Assembly (NCBI GenBank): GCA_015063895.1
Contig: SVTG01000001.1
Coordinates: 102,162-166,161, forward strand
Source: Oscillospiraceae bacterium
GTDB lineage: Bacteria > Bacillota > Clostridia > Oscillospirales > CAG-272
DNA length: 64,000 nt
Direction: 5' to 3'
Shown here one piece after another: positions 38,899-48,562 of the stretch. A program made the position numbers and the translations under genes. The notes below the pieces were generated by a model, which was not told the DNA's origin, ran no database searches, and was given only the letters and a program-made list of their open reading frames with translations. The stretch's first letter is position 1; each line of letters begins with the position of its first letter.

Positions 38899-40464
38899 TT
38901 ATTGTTTGGCAGCCGCGATCGCAGCTTGCAGCTGATTGTCCTCGGCCTCGGTCAAAAGATAAATGTTTTTATTTTTCACCGCGTCGTCAAGCGGCGTTTC
39001 AGCCCCGTCGGGGGCAACGCCAATACCGTCGTAATTGACGCCGGACGGCGGATTATAATAGCCTGTAGTCAGCTTCACACCACCGCTGTAGCCAAAGCTC
39101 TCAAGGCTGAAAACGTGCTGTAAAACGCCTTTGCCGTAGGTGGTGGTGCCAACGATGGGTGCAAGGCTGTAATCACGCAAAACCGCACAAAACAGCTCCG
39201 CTGCGCTGGCTGTATAACCGTTGGCGAGCACCGCCAGACCATATTGACGGTATTTGCCGATATCGGCCTCGCGCACACTGCACGTGGCATAATCGTCATC
39301 ATAAGAAACGGGTGCGCAGAGATGCTTTTCCTCGCTGCCGTCCTTATTGACGACCGTCACGATCAGATCGTCCTTATTCAGGAAAAACGACAGCACCGCG
39401 ATAATGGATTTCAGATCTCCGCCGGGATTGTTGCGCACGTCAAAGACAAACGAGGTGCAGCCCGCTGTGATCAGGCGCTCCATCTCAGCCTTGAATTGCG
39501 CGGGGGTGTTCGTCATAAACTGTGTGATCGAAACGATGCCAACCGTTTGGTCGGTCTCACTGACGCGCCCTGTCACAGATTCGTATTCTACACGTGCGCG
39601 TGTGATGGCAAAGGGTATTTCGGCCCCGTCGCGCAGCACCTTAAAGTGCGCCACAGTTCCCTCCTCGCCGCGCAGTGCAGCTGAAGCCACGTCAAAGCCC
39701 GCTTCGGCCACGTTTATCGCATTTTCGCCTTCACCGACAACGGTGATCACGTCACCCGCACGCACACCTGCGGCAGCCGCGGGAGAGTTTTTCATCACGC
39801 TGATGATCATAATGCCGACGGGTGCCACGCTCTCGGTCACGGTGATGCCGATGCCCACCAGCTCACCGCCGTTTTCAGCCATCAGCGCGTCAAACTCGGC
39901 TTGGGTATAATAAGCGGCATATTTGTCGCCCGTGGCGGCCACGTAGGCCTTGAGCATGCTGTCAAGCAGCAGATCGCCGTTGGTGTCGTAGAGTGCATAA
40001 TCTGAAAAGATCTGATCGATAAGACCGATCTTTCCGCTATACCCCTCGGTGCCCTCGGTGCCAAGCGTTTGGCTATCCTGATAAATGCTCATGAACACCA
40101 TGCCCACCGAGAACATCAAGATCGCGCAGACAAGCAGCGACGAGATCAGCGAGATCAGAAAAACAGACAACCGCACCGTGCGCGGTTGCTTACGGGGTGG
40201 CGCATACATCGGGGGTGCATACATGGGGGGCGGCGGTGCGGGACGACGCATTTCAAGGGCCGTAAAGCCAAGGTCCTGCAAGCGGAAGGTCAGCGCATCG
40301 ACCGCCGCAAAGCGGTCGGTCGTCGGGGGCAGCACAACGCGCAGCGCCGTGCCATCGGGACTGACGTCCACCTGCCCACCGGGTAAAACAGCCTGCAATC
40401 CCCCTACAACAGCCTGGCGGCGCTCGGGGTCAACGGCAGGGGTAACAGTGAAAAAAAGCTCCAT
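38899..40464 (-). CDS. S41 family peptidase (C-terminal processing protease, PDZ domain)
   Basis: PDZ region GIMIISVMKNSPAAAAGVRAGDVITVVG; SFVFDVRNNPGGDLKSI; YTASAAELFCAVLRDYSLAPIVGTTTYGKG. Confidence 0.93.
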   Translation of the reverse strand: MELFFTVTPAVDPERRQAVVGGLQAVLPGGQVDVSPDGTALRVVLPPTTDRFAAVDALTFRLQDLGFTALEMRRPAPPPPMYAPPMYAPPRKQPRTVRLSVFLISLISSLLVCAILMFSVGMVFMSIYQDSQTLGTEGTEGYSGKIGLIDQIFSDYALYDTNGDLLLDSMLKAYVAATGDKYAAYYTQAEFDALMAENGGELVGIGITVTESVAPVGIMIISVMKNSPAAAAGVRAGDVITVVGEGENAINVAEAGFDVASAALRGEEGTVAHFKVLRDGAEIPFAITRARVEYESVTGRVSETDQTVGIVSITQFMTNTPAQFKAEMERLITAGCTSFVFDVRNNPGGDLKSIIAVLSFFLNKDDLIVTVVNKDGSEEKHLCAPVSYDDDYATCSVREADIGKYRQYGLAVLANGYTASAAELFCAVLRDYSLAPIVGTTTYGKGVLQHVFSLESFGYSGGVKLTTGYYNPPSGVNYDGIGVAPDGAETPLDDAVKNKNIYLLTEAEDNQLQAAIAAAKQ

Positions 40465-40514
40465 TTATTCCCTCTTTTCGGTATTTGAAAATGTAGCCAA
40501 GAGGTCAAATTGCG

Positions 40515-40553
40515 AAAAGTAAGCGGAGCGCGTTGCCGTCACCGCTTACTTTT
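40515..40553 (-). terminator. Terminator of the PucR-type regulator gene
   Basis: AAAAGTAAGCGG ... CCGCTTACTTTT inverted repeat. Confidence 0.6.
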
Positions 40554-40567
40554 GGCATCTTATGTAA

Positions 40568-41653
40568 TCAGAATTTGCCGGGCTTGCTGTCAAGATACTT
40601 CTTCACCATCAAGGCAACCTTAAAGGTGATGGCATGCTCAAACTCACGCAGATCAAGACCCGTTAATTTGCGGATCTTCTCAAGACGGTACACGAGCGTG
40701 TTGCGGTGCACGAAGAGCTTGCGCGAGGTCTCGGAAACGTTTAGGTTGTTTTCAAAGAAGCTCTGGATCGTCATCAGCGTCTCGCGGTCAAGCGACTCGA
40801 GGCTCTCCTTCTTGAACACCTCCTGCAAAAACATTTCGCAAAGGGTGGTCGGAAGCTGGTAGATCAGACGGCCGATGCCAAGATTTTCATAATTGATGAT
40901 ATTCTTTTCGGTCTCAAACACCTTGCCGACCTCAAGAGCGACCTGCGCTTCCTTATACGCACGTGCAAGATCCTTGATATTGTCGACCACGGTAGAGATA
41001 CCGATCGCCACCTTGGTGTAAAACTCGGTCGAAAGCGTATCGGCAATGTTGGTGGCGATCTTTTCAATTTCCTTCATTTCGGTACCGTGCTTGATATCCT
41101 TGACCAGCACGATATCGTGCTCGCCTACGCTGATCACGTAGTCGCGCGACTTATCGGGAAACATATTTTGCAGCATTTCAAAGGGCAGCATATCGGTCTT
41201 GCCGAAGAATTTGATGAGGAATACGATGCGCGATTCGTCGGTGTTGAAATGGAGCTCCTTGCTCTTGATATAAATATCACTGGGGAGAATGTTATCAAGA
41301 ATGATATTTTTGATAAACGAGCCCTTGTCATATTTTTCGTCGTAGAGATTTTTAATGTTACCGAGCGCAATGGTCAGCATCTTGCACATTTTCTCGGCCA
41401 TCTTATCCTCACCCTCCACGAACACAATGTGCTCGGCACGGGTGCCACTGACGATAGGACGGTAGGTGAAGCCACCGCTGACGACCTCCTCGGAGGCGTA
41501 GGCCAGCTCATCACGGATACCCTGCTTGATCTCACCGATCTTTACCAGCTCGGAGCAAGCGATGATCACACCGTTTTCATCGATCACGCCGATGACGCGG
41601 TCAATGGCATCCTTCATCTGGTGGATCACACCCTGAAACAATCTGTTAGACAT
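40568..41653 (-). CDS. PucR/CdaR-type helix-turn-helix transcriptional regulator
   Basis: C-terminal LMTIQSFFENNLNVSETSRKLFVHRNTLVYRLEKIRKLTGLDLREFEHAITFKVAL. Confidence 0.88.
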   Translation of the reverse strand: MSNRLFQGVIHQMKDAIDRVIGVIDENGVIIACSELVKIGEIKQGIRDELAYASEEVVSGGFTYRPIVSGTRAEHIVFVEGEDKMAEKMCKMLTIALGNIKNLYDEKYDKGSFIKNIILDNILPSDIYIKSKELHFNTDESRIVFLIKFFGKTDMLPFEMLQNMFPDKSRDYVISVGEHDIVLVKDIKHGTEMKEIEKIATNIADTLSTEFYTKVAIGISTVVDNIKDLARAYKEAQVALEVGKVFETEKNIINYENLGIGRLIYQLPTTLCEMFLQEVFKKESLESLDRETLMTIQSFFENNLNVSETSRKLFVHRNTLVYRLEKIRKLTGLDLREFEHAITFKVALMVKKYLDSKPGKF

Positions 41654-41778
41654 ACTAATACCTCATCCTTCTCTTGTGTCAAATATGCATAATACATATA
41701 TTTTACACGATTTTTTGTAATATTGCAATAGGAAAGTACTATTTTTTCACAAATAAACGTTGACATTTTTGTGAATTT

Positions 41779-42552
41779 TTAATCACCTAATTCCAGCACC
41801 GCCGCAATGCAGGCAAGGGCAAAGATCGGGGCGGTCTCGGTTCGCAAAATGCGTTTACCAAGCCCTGTTGGCAAGCACCCCGCCTCAACGGCGCGCGCCG
41901 CCTCGGCCAACGAAAAGCCGCCCTCGCTGCCGATGATCAGGGCGATCGTGCCACCCCGTGGCACAGGGTGATCTGCTAAGAGTCGCGGCAAGGGCACCGT
42001 ACCCTCCCCCTCAAAGCAAAAGAGCACAAGATCTGCCTTTTTGGCTTCCTGTAGCATAGCCTCAAAGCTGACCGTGGCGCCAACCTCGGGGAGTATGCCG
42101 CGTCCGCATTGCTTCGCGGCCTCGTGGGCGATGCGTCTGCGTCGCTCACGCTTTTTGTCCTCTGCCTCGGGCTTCATGCGCACCACACAGCGCTCACTCT
42201 CAAAGGGCACGACAGCACATACGCCACACTCCACCGATTTTTGTATGACCGTATCCAGCTTATCGCCCTTGGGTAAGCCCTGATAGAGCACCAGGCGATA
42301 GGGCGGCTCGGTATCCTGCTGCCGTACGGCAAGGATATCCGCCACCACAGCCCCCTCGGTAAAGGTCCTCAGCACACAGTCGTATTCGCGCCCACCGCTG
42401 TCGCAAACGGTGATATGCTCACCTGCAGCCATACGAAGCGCACGGGAGATATGATGTGCGTCGTTTCCGCGCACGGTAACGCTTGTCGGTGTAATATCAT
42501 CACTTGGCACAAAGAAACGCGGCACGTCGTCAACCTCCCTAAAGACTTTCAT
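41779..42552 (-). CDS. rsmE: 16S rRNA m3U1498 methyltransferase RsmE
   Basis: HHISRALRMAAGEHITVCDSGGREY; IALIIGSEGGFSLAEAARA; LGKRILRTETAPIFALACI. Confidence 0.95.
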   Translation of the reverse strand: MKVFREVDDVPRFFVPSDDITPTSVTVRGNDAHHISRALRMAAGEHITVCDSGGREYDCVLRTFTEGAVVADILAVRQQDTEPPYRLVLYQGLPKGDKLDTVIQKSVECGVCAVVPFESERCVVRMKPEAEDKKRERRRRIAHEAAKQCGRGILPEVGATVSFEAMLQEAKKADLVLFCFEGEGTVPLPRLLADHPVPRGGTIALIIGSEGGFSLAEAARAVEAGCLPTGLGKRILRTETAPIFALACIAAVLELGD

Positions 42553-42626
42553 ATATTATAACGCAAATTAAACAATTTGTCAATGCCCATTTTGTGATTT
42601 TTTACTACTTTCTTAACAAAAATGAC

Positions 42627-42655
42627 AAAACGGGCACCGCAAGATGCCCGTTTTT
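42627..42655 (-). terminator. Terminator downstream of prmA
   Basis: AAAACGGGCA-ccgcaaga-TGCCCGTTTT. Confidence 0.7.
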
Positions 42656-42679
42656 ATTGATATAGTCCAATAAACCGTA

Positions 42680-43606
42680 TTATGCTTTTTTCACAACAAG
42701 AGCACACCAACCGTTGTCATCCAGACGGTCAGCGACCCGAAGACCGTTGTCCTGCAAGGCTTTTACCACTTCCTCGGCGCGCTCGGTAATGATGCCCGAT
42801 GCCAGCAAAATGGCATCATCCTTCATATAAGCGCCAACGTCGTGTGCCATACGAATGATGATATCGGCCACAATATTGGCACATACGATATCATACCGAC
42901 CGCCCGATAGATCAACCTGCTTTAACAGATCTGACACGTCACACGTAACGTTTTCCTCGCCGCTGTCCTTGATATTCTCACGTGCCACGCGCACAGCCAC
43001 GGGATCAATGTCATAGGCCTTGCATGCGGCGGCCCCCAGCTTTTTGGCACAGATCGCAAGAATACCGCTGCCGCAGCCCACGTCAAGCACACGCATACCG
43101 TCCCTTACGTGCTGCTCAAGCAGCTCGATCACCAGGCGCGTGGTTTCGTGCGTACCCGTGCCAAACGCCATACCGGGGTCCATACGTACAATGATCTCGC
43201 CGGGCTGCGCCTCATAGCGCTCCCAAGCGGGCACGATCACCATTTTTTTGCCGATATGCAAGGGCTTGTAATATGCCTTCCAGGAATTGGCCCAGTCCTC
43301 CTCGGATACGCCGATCACCTCTACTTTACCCTCAAAGCCGCTGTCCGCCATACGCTCGCGCAAAAACGCCACAGCATCGGTAAAGGGTCTGTCAGCAGGC
43401 AAAAATACCGAAACGGCCGCCACCGTCTTATCGGCGTTCAGGATCGTTTCGTCAATGAGGTCGCCGTAGCAGGTCTTGAGGTCGATATCGCTGAAATCCT
43501 CGATCATGAGATTGTTATTGAGCATGCTCATGATCGCCACAAGCGTATCAAGATGCTCTAATTTCACGGTCACCTTTACCTGCGACCAATCCTTGCAATA
43601 GTCCAT
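42680..43606 (-). CDS. prmA: Ribosomal protein L11 methyltransferase
   Basis: MDPGMAFGTGTHETTRLVIELLE; VLDVGCGSGILAICAKKLGA. Confidence 0.95.
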   Translation of the reverse strand: MDYCKDWSQVKVTVKLEHLDTLVAIMSMLNNNLMIEDFSDIDLKTCYGDLIDETILNADKTVAAVSVFLPADRPFTDAVAFLRERMADSGFEGKVEVIGVSEEDWANSWKAYYKPLHIGKKMVIVPAWERYEAQPGEIIVRMDPGMAFGTGTHETTRLVIELLEQHVRDGMRVLDVGCGSGILAICAKKLGAAACKAYDIDPVAVRVARENIKDSGEENVTCDVSDLLKQVDLSGGRYDIVCANIVADIIIRMAHDVGAYMKDDAILLASGIITERAEEVVKALQDNGLRVADRLDDNGWCALVVKKA

Positions 43607-43616
43607 AAAAACTCCC

Positions 43617-44762
43617 TTAATTACGGTTCAGCTTTTCAAAAATACGCTTGAAGAAGCCGGATTTCTTGCCGTAATTGCTCTCATTGCAATCTGCGGCAAA
43701 GGCGCGCACCTGCTCCTTTTGCTTATCCGAGAGTGAGCGCGGGATCTCCACGTTCACACGGAATACAAGGTCACCGCGACGCGTTTTGTTATTGATATAC
43801 GGAATACCCTGCCCCCTTACCGTAAAGGTGGCACCCGGCTGTGTGCCCTCGGGAATGGTATATTTCATATTGCCCTCCAGCGTCGGGATCTCGATCTCGG
43901 CGCCGAGAATGGCATCGGTCACAGGCAGCGGCACGTCGCAAAAGATATGATAGCCGTCACGCTCAAAGATAGGATGAGGCTTGACGTTTACCTGCAGGAT
44001 CAGATCCCCTGCACCGCCGCCGTTACGCCCGTCGTTGCCCTGACCGCGCAAAGCGATACGCTCGCCGTCGTCAATGCCCGCAGGCACCGAGACCTCCAGC
44101 TTTTTGGTAACGCGGATAAAGCCCGTACCGCGGCAGTTATTACAGGGGTTCTTGATAATTTTACCCTTACCGCGGCAAGCATCACACGTGGTAGTGCTCT
44201 GGAACTGCATACCGCCAAGGCGTTGCATCACGCGCATCTGACCCGAGCCGTGGCATTTGCCGCAGGTCTCGGCATTGCTGCCCTTTGCGGCACCGCTGCC
44301 CGCGCAATCGGGACAGCGGCACACGCGGTTATAGCTGATCTCCTTTTTGACGCCGAAGGCGGCCTCCTCAAAGGTGACCGACACACGCGCGCCGATATCG
44401 TCGCCGCGAACAGGCCCGTTGCGGGTGGCACCGCCACCGAAGCCGCCGCCAAAGCCGCCGCCAAAAAAGCTGCTGAAGATATCGCCGAAATCACCGAAGC
44501 CACCAAAGCCGCCGCCCGCACCGCCTGCGGCGGGATCAAACGCCGCATGGCCGTACTGGTCGTATTTGGCACGCTTATCGGCATCGGACAAAACGTCGTA
44601 GGCCTCGTTGACCTCCTTGAATTTTACCTCTGCCTCTTTATTGTCGGGGTTCATATCGGGGTGATATTTTTTGGCAAGCTGACGGTAGGCCTTTTTGATG
44701 GTGGCCTCGTCAGCGCCCTTATCTACGCCCAATACCTCATAATAGTCGCGTTTATCTGCCAT
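43617..44762 (-). CDS. dnaJ: Chaperone protein DnaJ
   Basis: J-domain with HPD; Gly/Phe-rich region; four CxxCxGxG-type repeats. Confidence 0.97.
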   Translation of the reverse strand: MADKRDYYEVLGVDKGADEATIKKAYRQLAKKYHPDMNPDNKEAEVKFKEVNEAYDVLSDADKRAKYDQYGHAAFDPAAGGAGGGFGGFGDFGDIFSSFFGGGFGGGFGGGATRNGPVRGDDIGARVSVTFEEAAFGVKKEISYNRVCRCPDCAGSGAAKGSNAETCGKCHGSGQMRVMQRLGGMQFQSTTTCDACRGKGKIIKNPCNNCRGTGFIRVTKKLEVSVPAGIDDGERIALRGQGNDGRNGGGAGDLILQVNVKPHPIFERDGYHIFCDVPLPVTDAILGAEIEIPTLEGNMKYTIPEGTQPGATFTVRGQGIPYINNKTRRGDLVFRVNVEIPRSLSDKQKEQVRAFAADCNESNYGKKSGFFKRIFEKLNRN

Positions 44763-44780
44763 AATTCTCTCTTTTTAAAA

Positions 44781-46604
44781 TCAGTTGGTCTTATCCTCAA
44801 AATCTGCGTTATAGAAGCCGCCCTCAGCACCTGCATCGGCACCGCCCATATCGGGGCCTGCCTCAGCACCGCCCTGTGCCTTGTAAAGCTTTTCGGAAAG
44901 TGCATAGAAGGCCTTCTCCAGTGCCTCGGTATCAGCCTTGATCGCAGCCGTGTCGCCACCTGCTACGGTGGTGCGCAGCTTTTCAATGGCAGCCTTTACG
45001 TCAGCCTTCTCGTCCTCGCTGATCTTATCGCCGATCTCACCAAGCGTCTTCTCGCTCTGGAAGATCAGAGTCTCCGCGTGGTTCTTGGTGTCAACCGCTT
45101 CCTTTTGCTTCTTATCCTCTTCTGCAAAGCGCTCAGCGTCCTTTACGGCGCGGTCGATATCCTCCTGAGACATATTGGTCGAGGAGGTGATGGTGATATG
45201 AGTCTCCTTGCCCGTGCCCTTATCCATAGCGGTCACGTTTACGATACCGTTTGCGTCAATATCAAAGGTAACCTCGATCTGGGGTACGCCACGAGGTGCG
45301 GCAGGGATACCGTCAAGGTTGAAGCGACCGAGGGTCGTGTTGCCTGCGGCCATCTCACGCTCACCCTGAAGCACGTGGATCTCCACCGAGGTCTGACCGT
45401 CAGCGGCGGTAGAATATACCTGGCTCTTCTTCACGGGAATGGTGGTGTTGCGCTCAATGATGCGGTTGAATACGCCGCCAAGCGTCTCAATACCGAGCGA
45501 GAGGGGCGTAACGTCGAGAAGCAGCAGATCCTTGACGTCGCCGCCAAGCACACCGCCCTGAATAGCGGCACCGACTGCCACGCACTCGTCGGGGTTGATG
45601 CCCTTGAAGGGCTCCTTGCCCGTAAACTTCTTCACAGCCTCCTGCACGGCGGGGATACGCGTGGAGCCGCCCACCAGCAGCACCTTATGGATCTCGGAAA
45701 CAGACTTGCCTGCGTCCTCCAGCGCCTTGCGCGTGGGCGCCATGCAGCGGTCAACGAGGTCAGCCGTCAGACGGTCAAACTCGGCACGCGTAAGCGTTGC
45801 CTCAAAGTGTAAGGGGCCTGCGGCGGTTGCCGTAATGAAGGGGAGGTTGATATTCGAGGAGGTCATGCCCGAAAGCTCGATCTTTGCCTTCTCTGCTGCG
45901 TCCTTGAGGCGCTGCAGCACCATCTTATCCTGGCGCAGGTCAACGCCGTTCTCGCGCTGGAACTGATCCGCCATCCAGTTGATGATGCGCTGGTCAAAGT
46001 CATCGCCGCCCAGACGGTTGTCGCCTGCAGTAGCAAGCACCTCAAACACGCCGTCGGAAATTTCAAGAATAGATACGTCAAACGTGCCGCCACCAAGGTC
46101 AAATACCATAATGGTCTGGTCGTTTTCCTTGTCCATGCCGTAAGCAAGGGCTGCCGCGGTGGGCTCGTTGATGATGCGCTTTACGTCAAGACCTGCGATC
46201 TTGCCTGCGTCCTTGGTAGCCTGACGCTGTGCGTCCTTGAAGTAAGCGGGCACGGTGATAACAGCCTCGGTCACAGGCTCACCGAGGAATGCCTCGGCAT
46301 CGGCCTTCAGCTTTTGCAGAACCATCGCGGAGATTTCCTGAGGCGTGTACTGCTTGCCATCGATGCTTACCTTATAAGCAGAGCCCATTTCGCGCTTGAT
46401 GGACGCGACGGTGCGGTCGGGGTTGGTGATGCTCTGACGCTTAGCGACCTGACCCACCATTCTCTCGCCCGACTTGGAAAATGCCACCACGGAAGGCGTG
46501 GTTCTTGCCCCTTCGGGGTTGGGGATCACTTTGGGCTCGCCGCCCTCAAAAACTGCAACACAAGAGTTGGTCGTACCAAGGTCGATACCAATAATTTTTC
46601 CCAT
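44781..46604 (-). CDS. dnaK: Chaperone protein DnaK
   Basis: [42 protein letters not shown]. Confidence 0.98.
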   Translation of the reverse strand: MGKIIGIDLGTTNSCVAVFEGGEPKVIPNPEGARTTPSVVAFSKSGERMVGQVAKRQSITNPDRTVASIKREMGSAYKVSIDGKQYTPQEISAMVLQKLKADAEAFLGEPVTEAVITVPAYFKDAQRQATKDAGKIAGLDVKRIINEPTAAALAYGMDKENDQTIMVFDLGGGTFDVSILEISDGVFEVLATAGDNRLGGDDFDQRIINWMADQFQRENGVDLRQDKMVLQRLKDAAEKAKIELSGMTSSNINLPFITATAAGPLHFEATLTRAEFDRLTADLVDRCMAPTRKALEDAGKSVSEIHKVLLVGGSTRIPAVQEAVKKFTGKEPFKGINPDECVAVGAAIQGGVLGGDVKDLLLLDVTPLSLGIETLGGVFNRIIERNTTIPVKKSQVYSTAADGQTSVEIHVLQGEREMAAGNTTLGRFNLDGIPAAPRGVPQIEVTFDIDANGIVNVTAMDKGTGKETHITITSSTNMSQEDIDRAVKDAERFAEEDKKQKEAVDTKNHAETLIFQSEKTLGEIGDKISEDEKADVKAAIEKLRTTVAGGDTAAIKADTEALEKAFYALSEKLYKAQGGAEAGPDMGGADAGAEGGFYNADFEDKTN

Positions 46605-46650
46605 AATAAAATTCCTCCAAAAAATATAAGTTTAATTTTTATTTTCTTGA

Positions 46651-47232
46651 TCAGTTGGCTACCTTTACCATTGCGTAGCGCAAAACGCGCTCGCCGCGCA
46701 CGTAGCCCTTTTGCAGCACCTCGGCCACCACGCTCTCACCAAGCGTTTCGTCCTCCACGTGCATCACGGCGTTGTGCAGATTGGGGTCAAAGGGCTCGCC
46801 CATAGGGTCGATCGCGCTGATACCAAGCTTTTCCAAGGTATCCTGCACGCTTTTTAAGGTGAGGGCCACGCCCTTGGCAACGTTTTCACCGTCGCTGTAC
46901 TGTGCGGCACGCTCAAGGTTATCCACCACGGGGAAAAGAGTGGCCAGCGCCTCGGCAAAGGCATCGGCGTAAATACCGTCGCGCTCCTTGGCGGTACGGC
47001 GACGGAAGTTATCGTATTCGGCAGCAAGACGCAAATGCTGGTCTGCCTTTGCGGCAAGATCGGCCTGCAAGGCCTCGATCTGCTTCTTGAGGTCGGCGTT
47101 TTCCGCCTCAAGACGGCGCGCACGCTTCTTGCTCTCCTTTTCAACAGGCTCCTCGGCCACTGCCTCGGGGGCGATCATTTCGTTTTCGTTGGGGGCTTCC
47201 ATTTCCCCCTCCTTTTTTAATTCTTCAGTCAT
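46651..47232 (-). CDS. grpE: Nucleotide exchange factor GrpE
   Basis: LRLAAEYDNFRRRTAKERDGIYADAFAEALATLFPVVDNLERA; between hrcA and dnaK. Confidence 0.95.
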   Translation of the reverse strand: MTEELKKEGEMEAPNENEMIAPEAVAEEPVEKESKKRARRLEAENADLKKQIEALQADLAAKADQHLRLAAEYDNFRRRTAKERDGIYADAFAEALATLFPVVDNLERAAQYSDGENVAKGVALTLKSVQDTLEKLGISAIDPMGEPFDPNLHNAVMHVEDETLGESVVAEVLQKGYVRGERVLRYAMVKVAN

Positions 47233-48292
47233 GTTTTTCTCCTTCTAACATCGGCGCATCGCCCAAGAGGTGCGAAATATTGCCACCAAGATTATCCAGC
47301 GTAGCCAGCACGCGTGCGTAATCCATACGCAAGGGGCCGATCACGCCGATAGCACCCACGGTCTTACCGCGTGCACGAATGGGCTTGAATACTAAGGTGG
47401 AATTGTTGATCACCTTCACCGAGCTTGGGGACCCGATCACCACGTTGACGTTTTCCCCGTCGATCTCGGATACGAGATCAAGGATATCGTCCTTACGTTC
47501 AATAGCCCCCAGCAGCTCGCCTAAGTTTTCAGCATCGGCAAACTCGGGATACTGCAAAAGTCGGTCAAGGCCGCTGACCTTCAGCTCGCCCCCGTCAAGG
47601 TCGCTGAGCATGGCGTAAATGCTTTTCATCACGGTGTTGACAAGCGTGCTGTCGCCCATCATGCGGTTTTCAAGTGCGATCATGGTAGACAGCGAGATCT
47701 GCTCGGCATCAAGCCCCACAACAAGGTCGTTGAGCGCCGCTGTCAAGCGACTTAAGATCTTATCGTCGATCTCGCTTTCCACGATCACGTTACGCGTTTT
47801 CACCGCGCCGTTTGAGGCAACCAGAATGAGGATAAAGCTGTGCGCATCAATGAGGGCGGTTTCGTATTTGTTGACCGTAACGGCATGGGCACGCGGCTTG
47901 ATGGCAAAGCCCGTGTAGTTCGTCAGGCTCGAGGCCACCTTGGAGGCGTTATCAAGGATCTGATCAAGCTCGGACATTTTCACCTTCATCAGCTGATTGA
48001 TCTGCGCGATCTCCTTGGCGGTCATGGCGTATTCCTCAAGCAGGGTATCCACGTATAAGCGGTAACCGCGCTTGCTGGGCACGCGCCCCGCCGACGTGTG
48101 GGGCTGCTCAAGCAGCCCTAAGGCCTCCAGCTCTGCCATTTCGTTGCGAATGGTAGCAGAGGAGCAGCTTAACTGCTTACTTTCGGTAATATATTTTGAA
48201 CCAACGGGCTCGCCACCGCGGATATGGGCCTCAACAATGGCCTTTAATATCAGCTTTTTGCGTTCACTGAGCTCACCGATGGGTAACGTCAT
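47225..48292 (-). CDS. hrcA: Heat-inducible transcription repressor HrcA
   Basis: LSERKKLILKAIVEAHIRGGEPVGSKYI...SSATIRNEMAELEALGLLEQPHTSAGRVPS. Confidence 0.96.
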   Translation of the reverse strand: MTLPIGELSERKKLILKAIVEAHIRGGEPVGSKYITESKQLSCSSATIRNEMAELEALGLLEQPHTSAGRVPSKRGYRLYVDTLLEEYAMTAKEIAQINQLMKVKMSELDQILDNASKVASSLTNYTGFAIKPRAHAVTVNKYETALIDAHSFILILVASNGAVKTRNVIVESEIDDKILSRLTAALNDLVVGLDAEQISLSTMIALENRMMGDSTLVNTVMKSIYAMLSDLDGGELKVSGLDRLLQYPEFADAENLGELLGAIERKDDILDLVSEIDGENVNVVIGSPSSVKVINNSTLVFKPIRARGKTVGAIGVIGPLRMDYARVLATLDNLGGNISHLLGDAPMLEGEKHD

Positions 48293-48319
48293 CGCTTTTT
48301 CCTCTCTTTCACCGCAATT

Positions 48320-48346
48320 TTAGCACTCGCTTACAGTTAGTGCTAA
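48320..48346 (-). promoter_or_regulatory. CIRCE operator (HrcA binding site)
   Basis: TTAGCACTC-N9-tAGTGCTAA; 17/18 match to TTAGCACTC-N9-GAGTGCTAA. Confidence 0.93.
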
Positions 48347-48358
48347 TTCACAACTAAA

Positions 48359-48387
48359 AATATATCACTATTTTTGCCATTTGTCAA
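48359..48387 (-). promoter_or_regulatory. SigA-type promoter of hrcA-grpE-dnaK-dnaJ
   Basis: - strand TTGACA - 17 nt - TATATT immediately upstream of CIRCE. Confidence 0.85.
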
Positions 48388-48511
48388 CCGTTTTTACATA
48401 ATTTTTTGTAATTTTCACAAAGAGAGTGCAAATTTTTCACCCATTTTACAAAAAAAGCCTCGCGCACGCGCGCACGCAATAAAATAAGGTGGCAAAAATC
48501 CCAAATTACTC

Positions 48512-48540
48512 TTGCGCAAGATCACATATTTCGTTATAAT
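48512..48540 (+). promoter_or_regulatory. SigA-type promoter for the GH20-like gene
   Basis: TTGCGC - 17 nt - TATAAT. Confidence 0.75.
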
Positions 48541-48562
48541 AAGAGTGAAAGGCGGTGATACC

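Noticed and set aside
43947-45812. 621-aa + strand ORF antisense to dnaJ/dnaK
   Set aside because: Overlaps two certain - strand genes; low-complexity translation and no RBS/family motif; codon-bias artefact.
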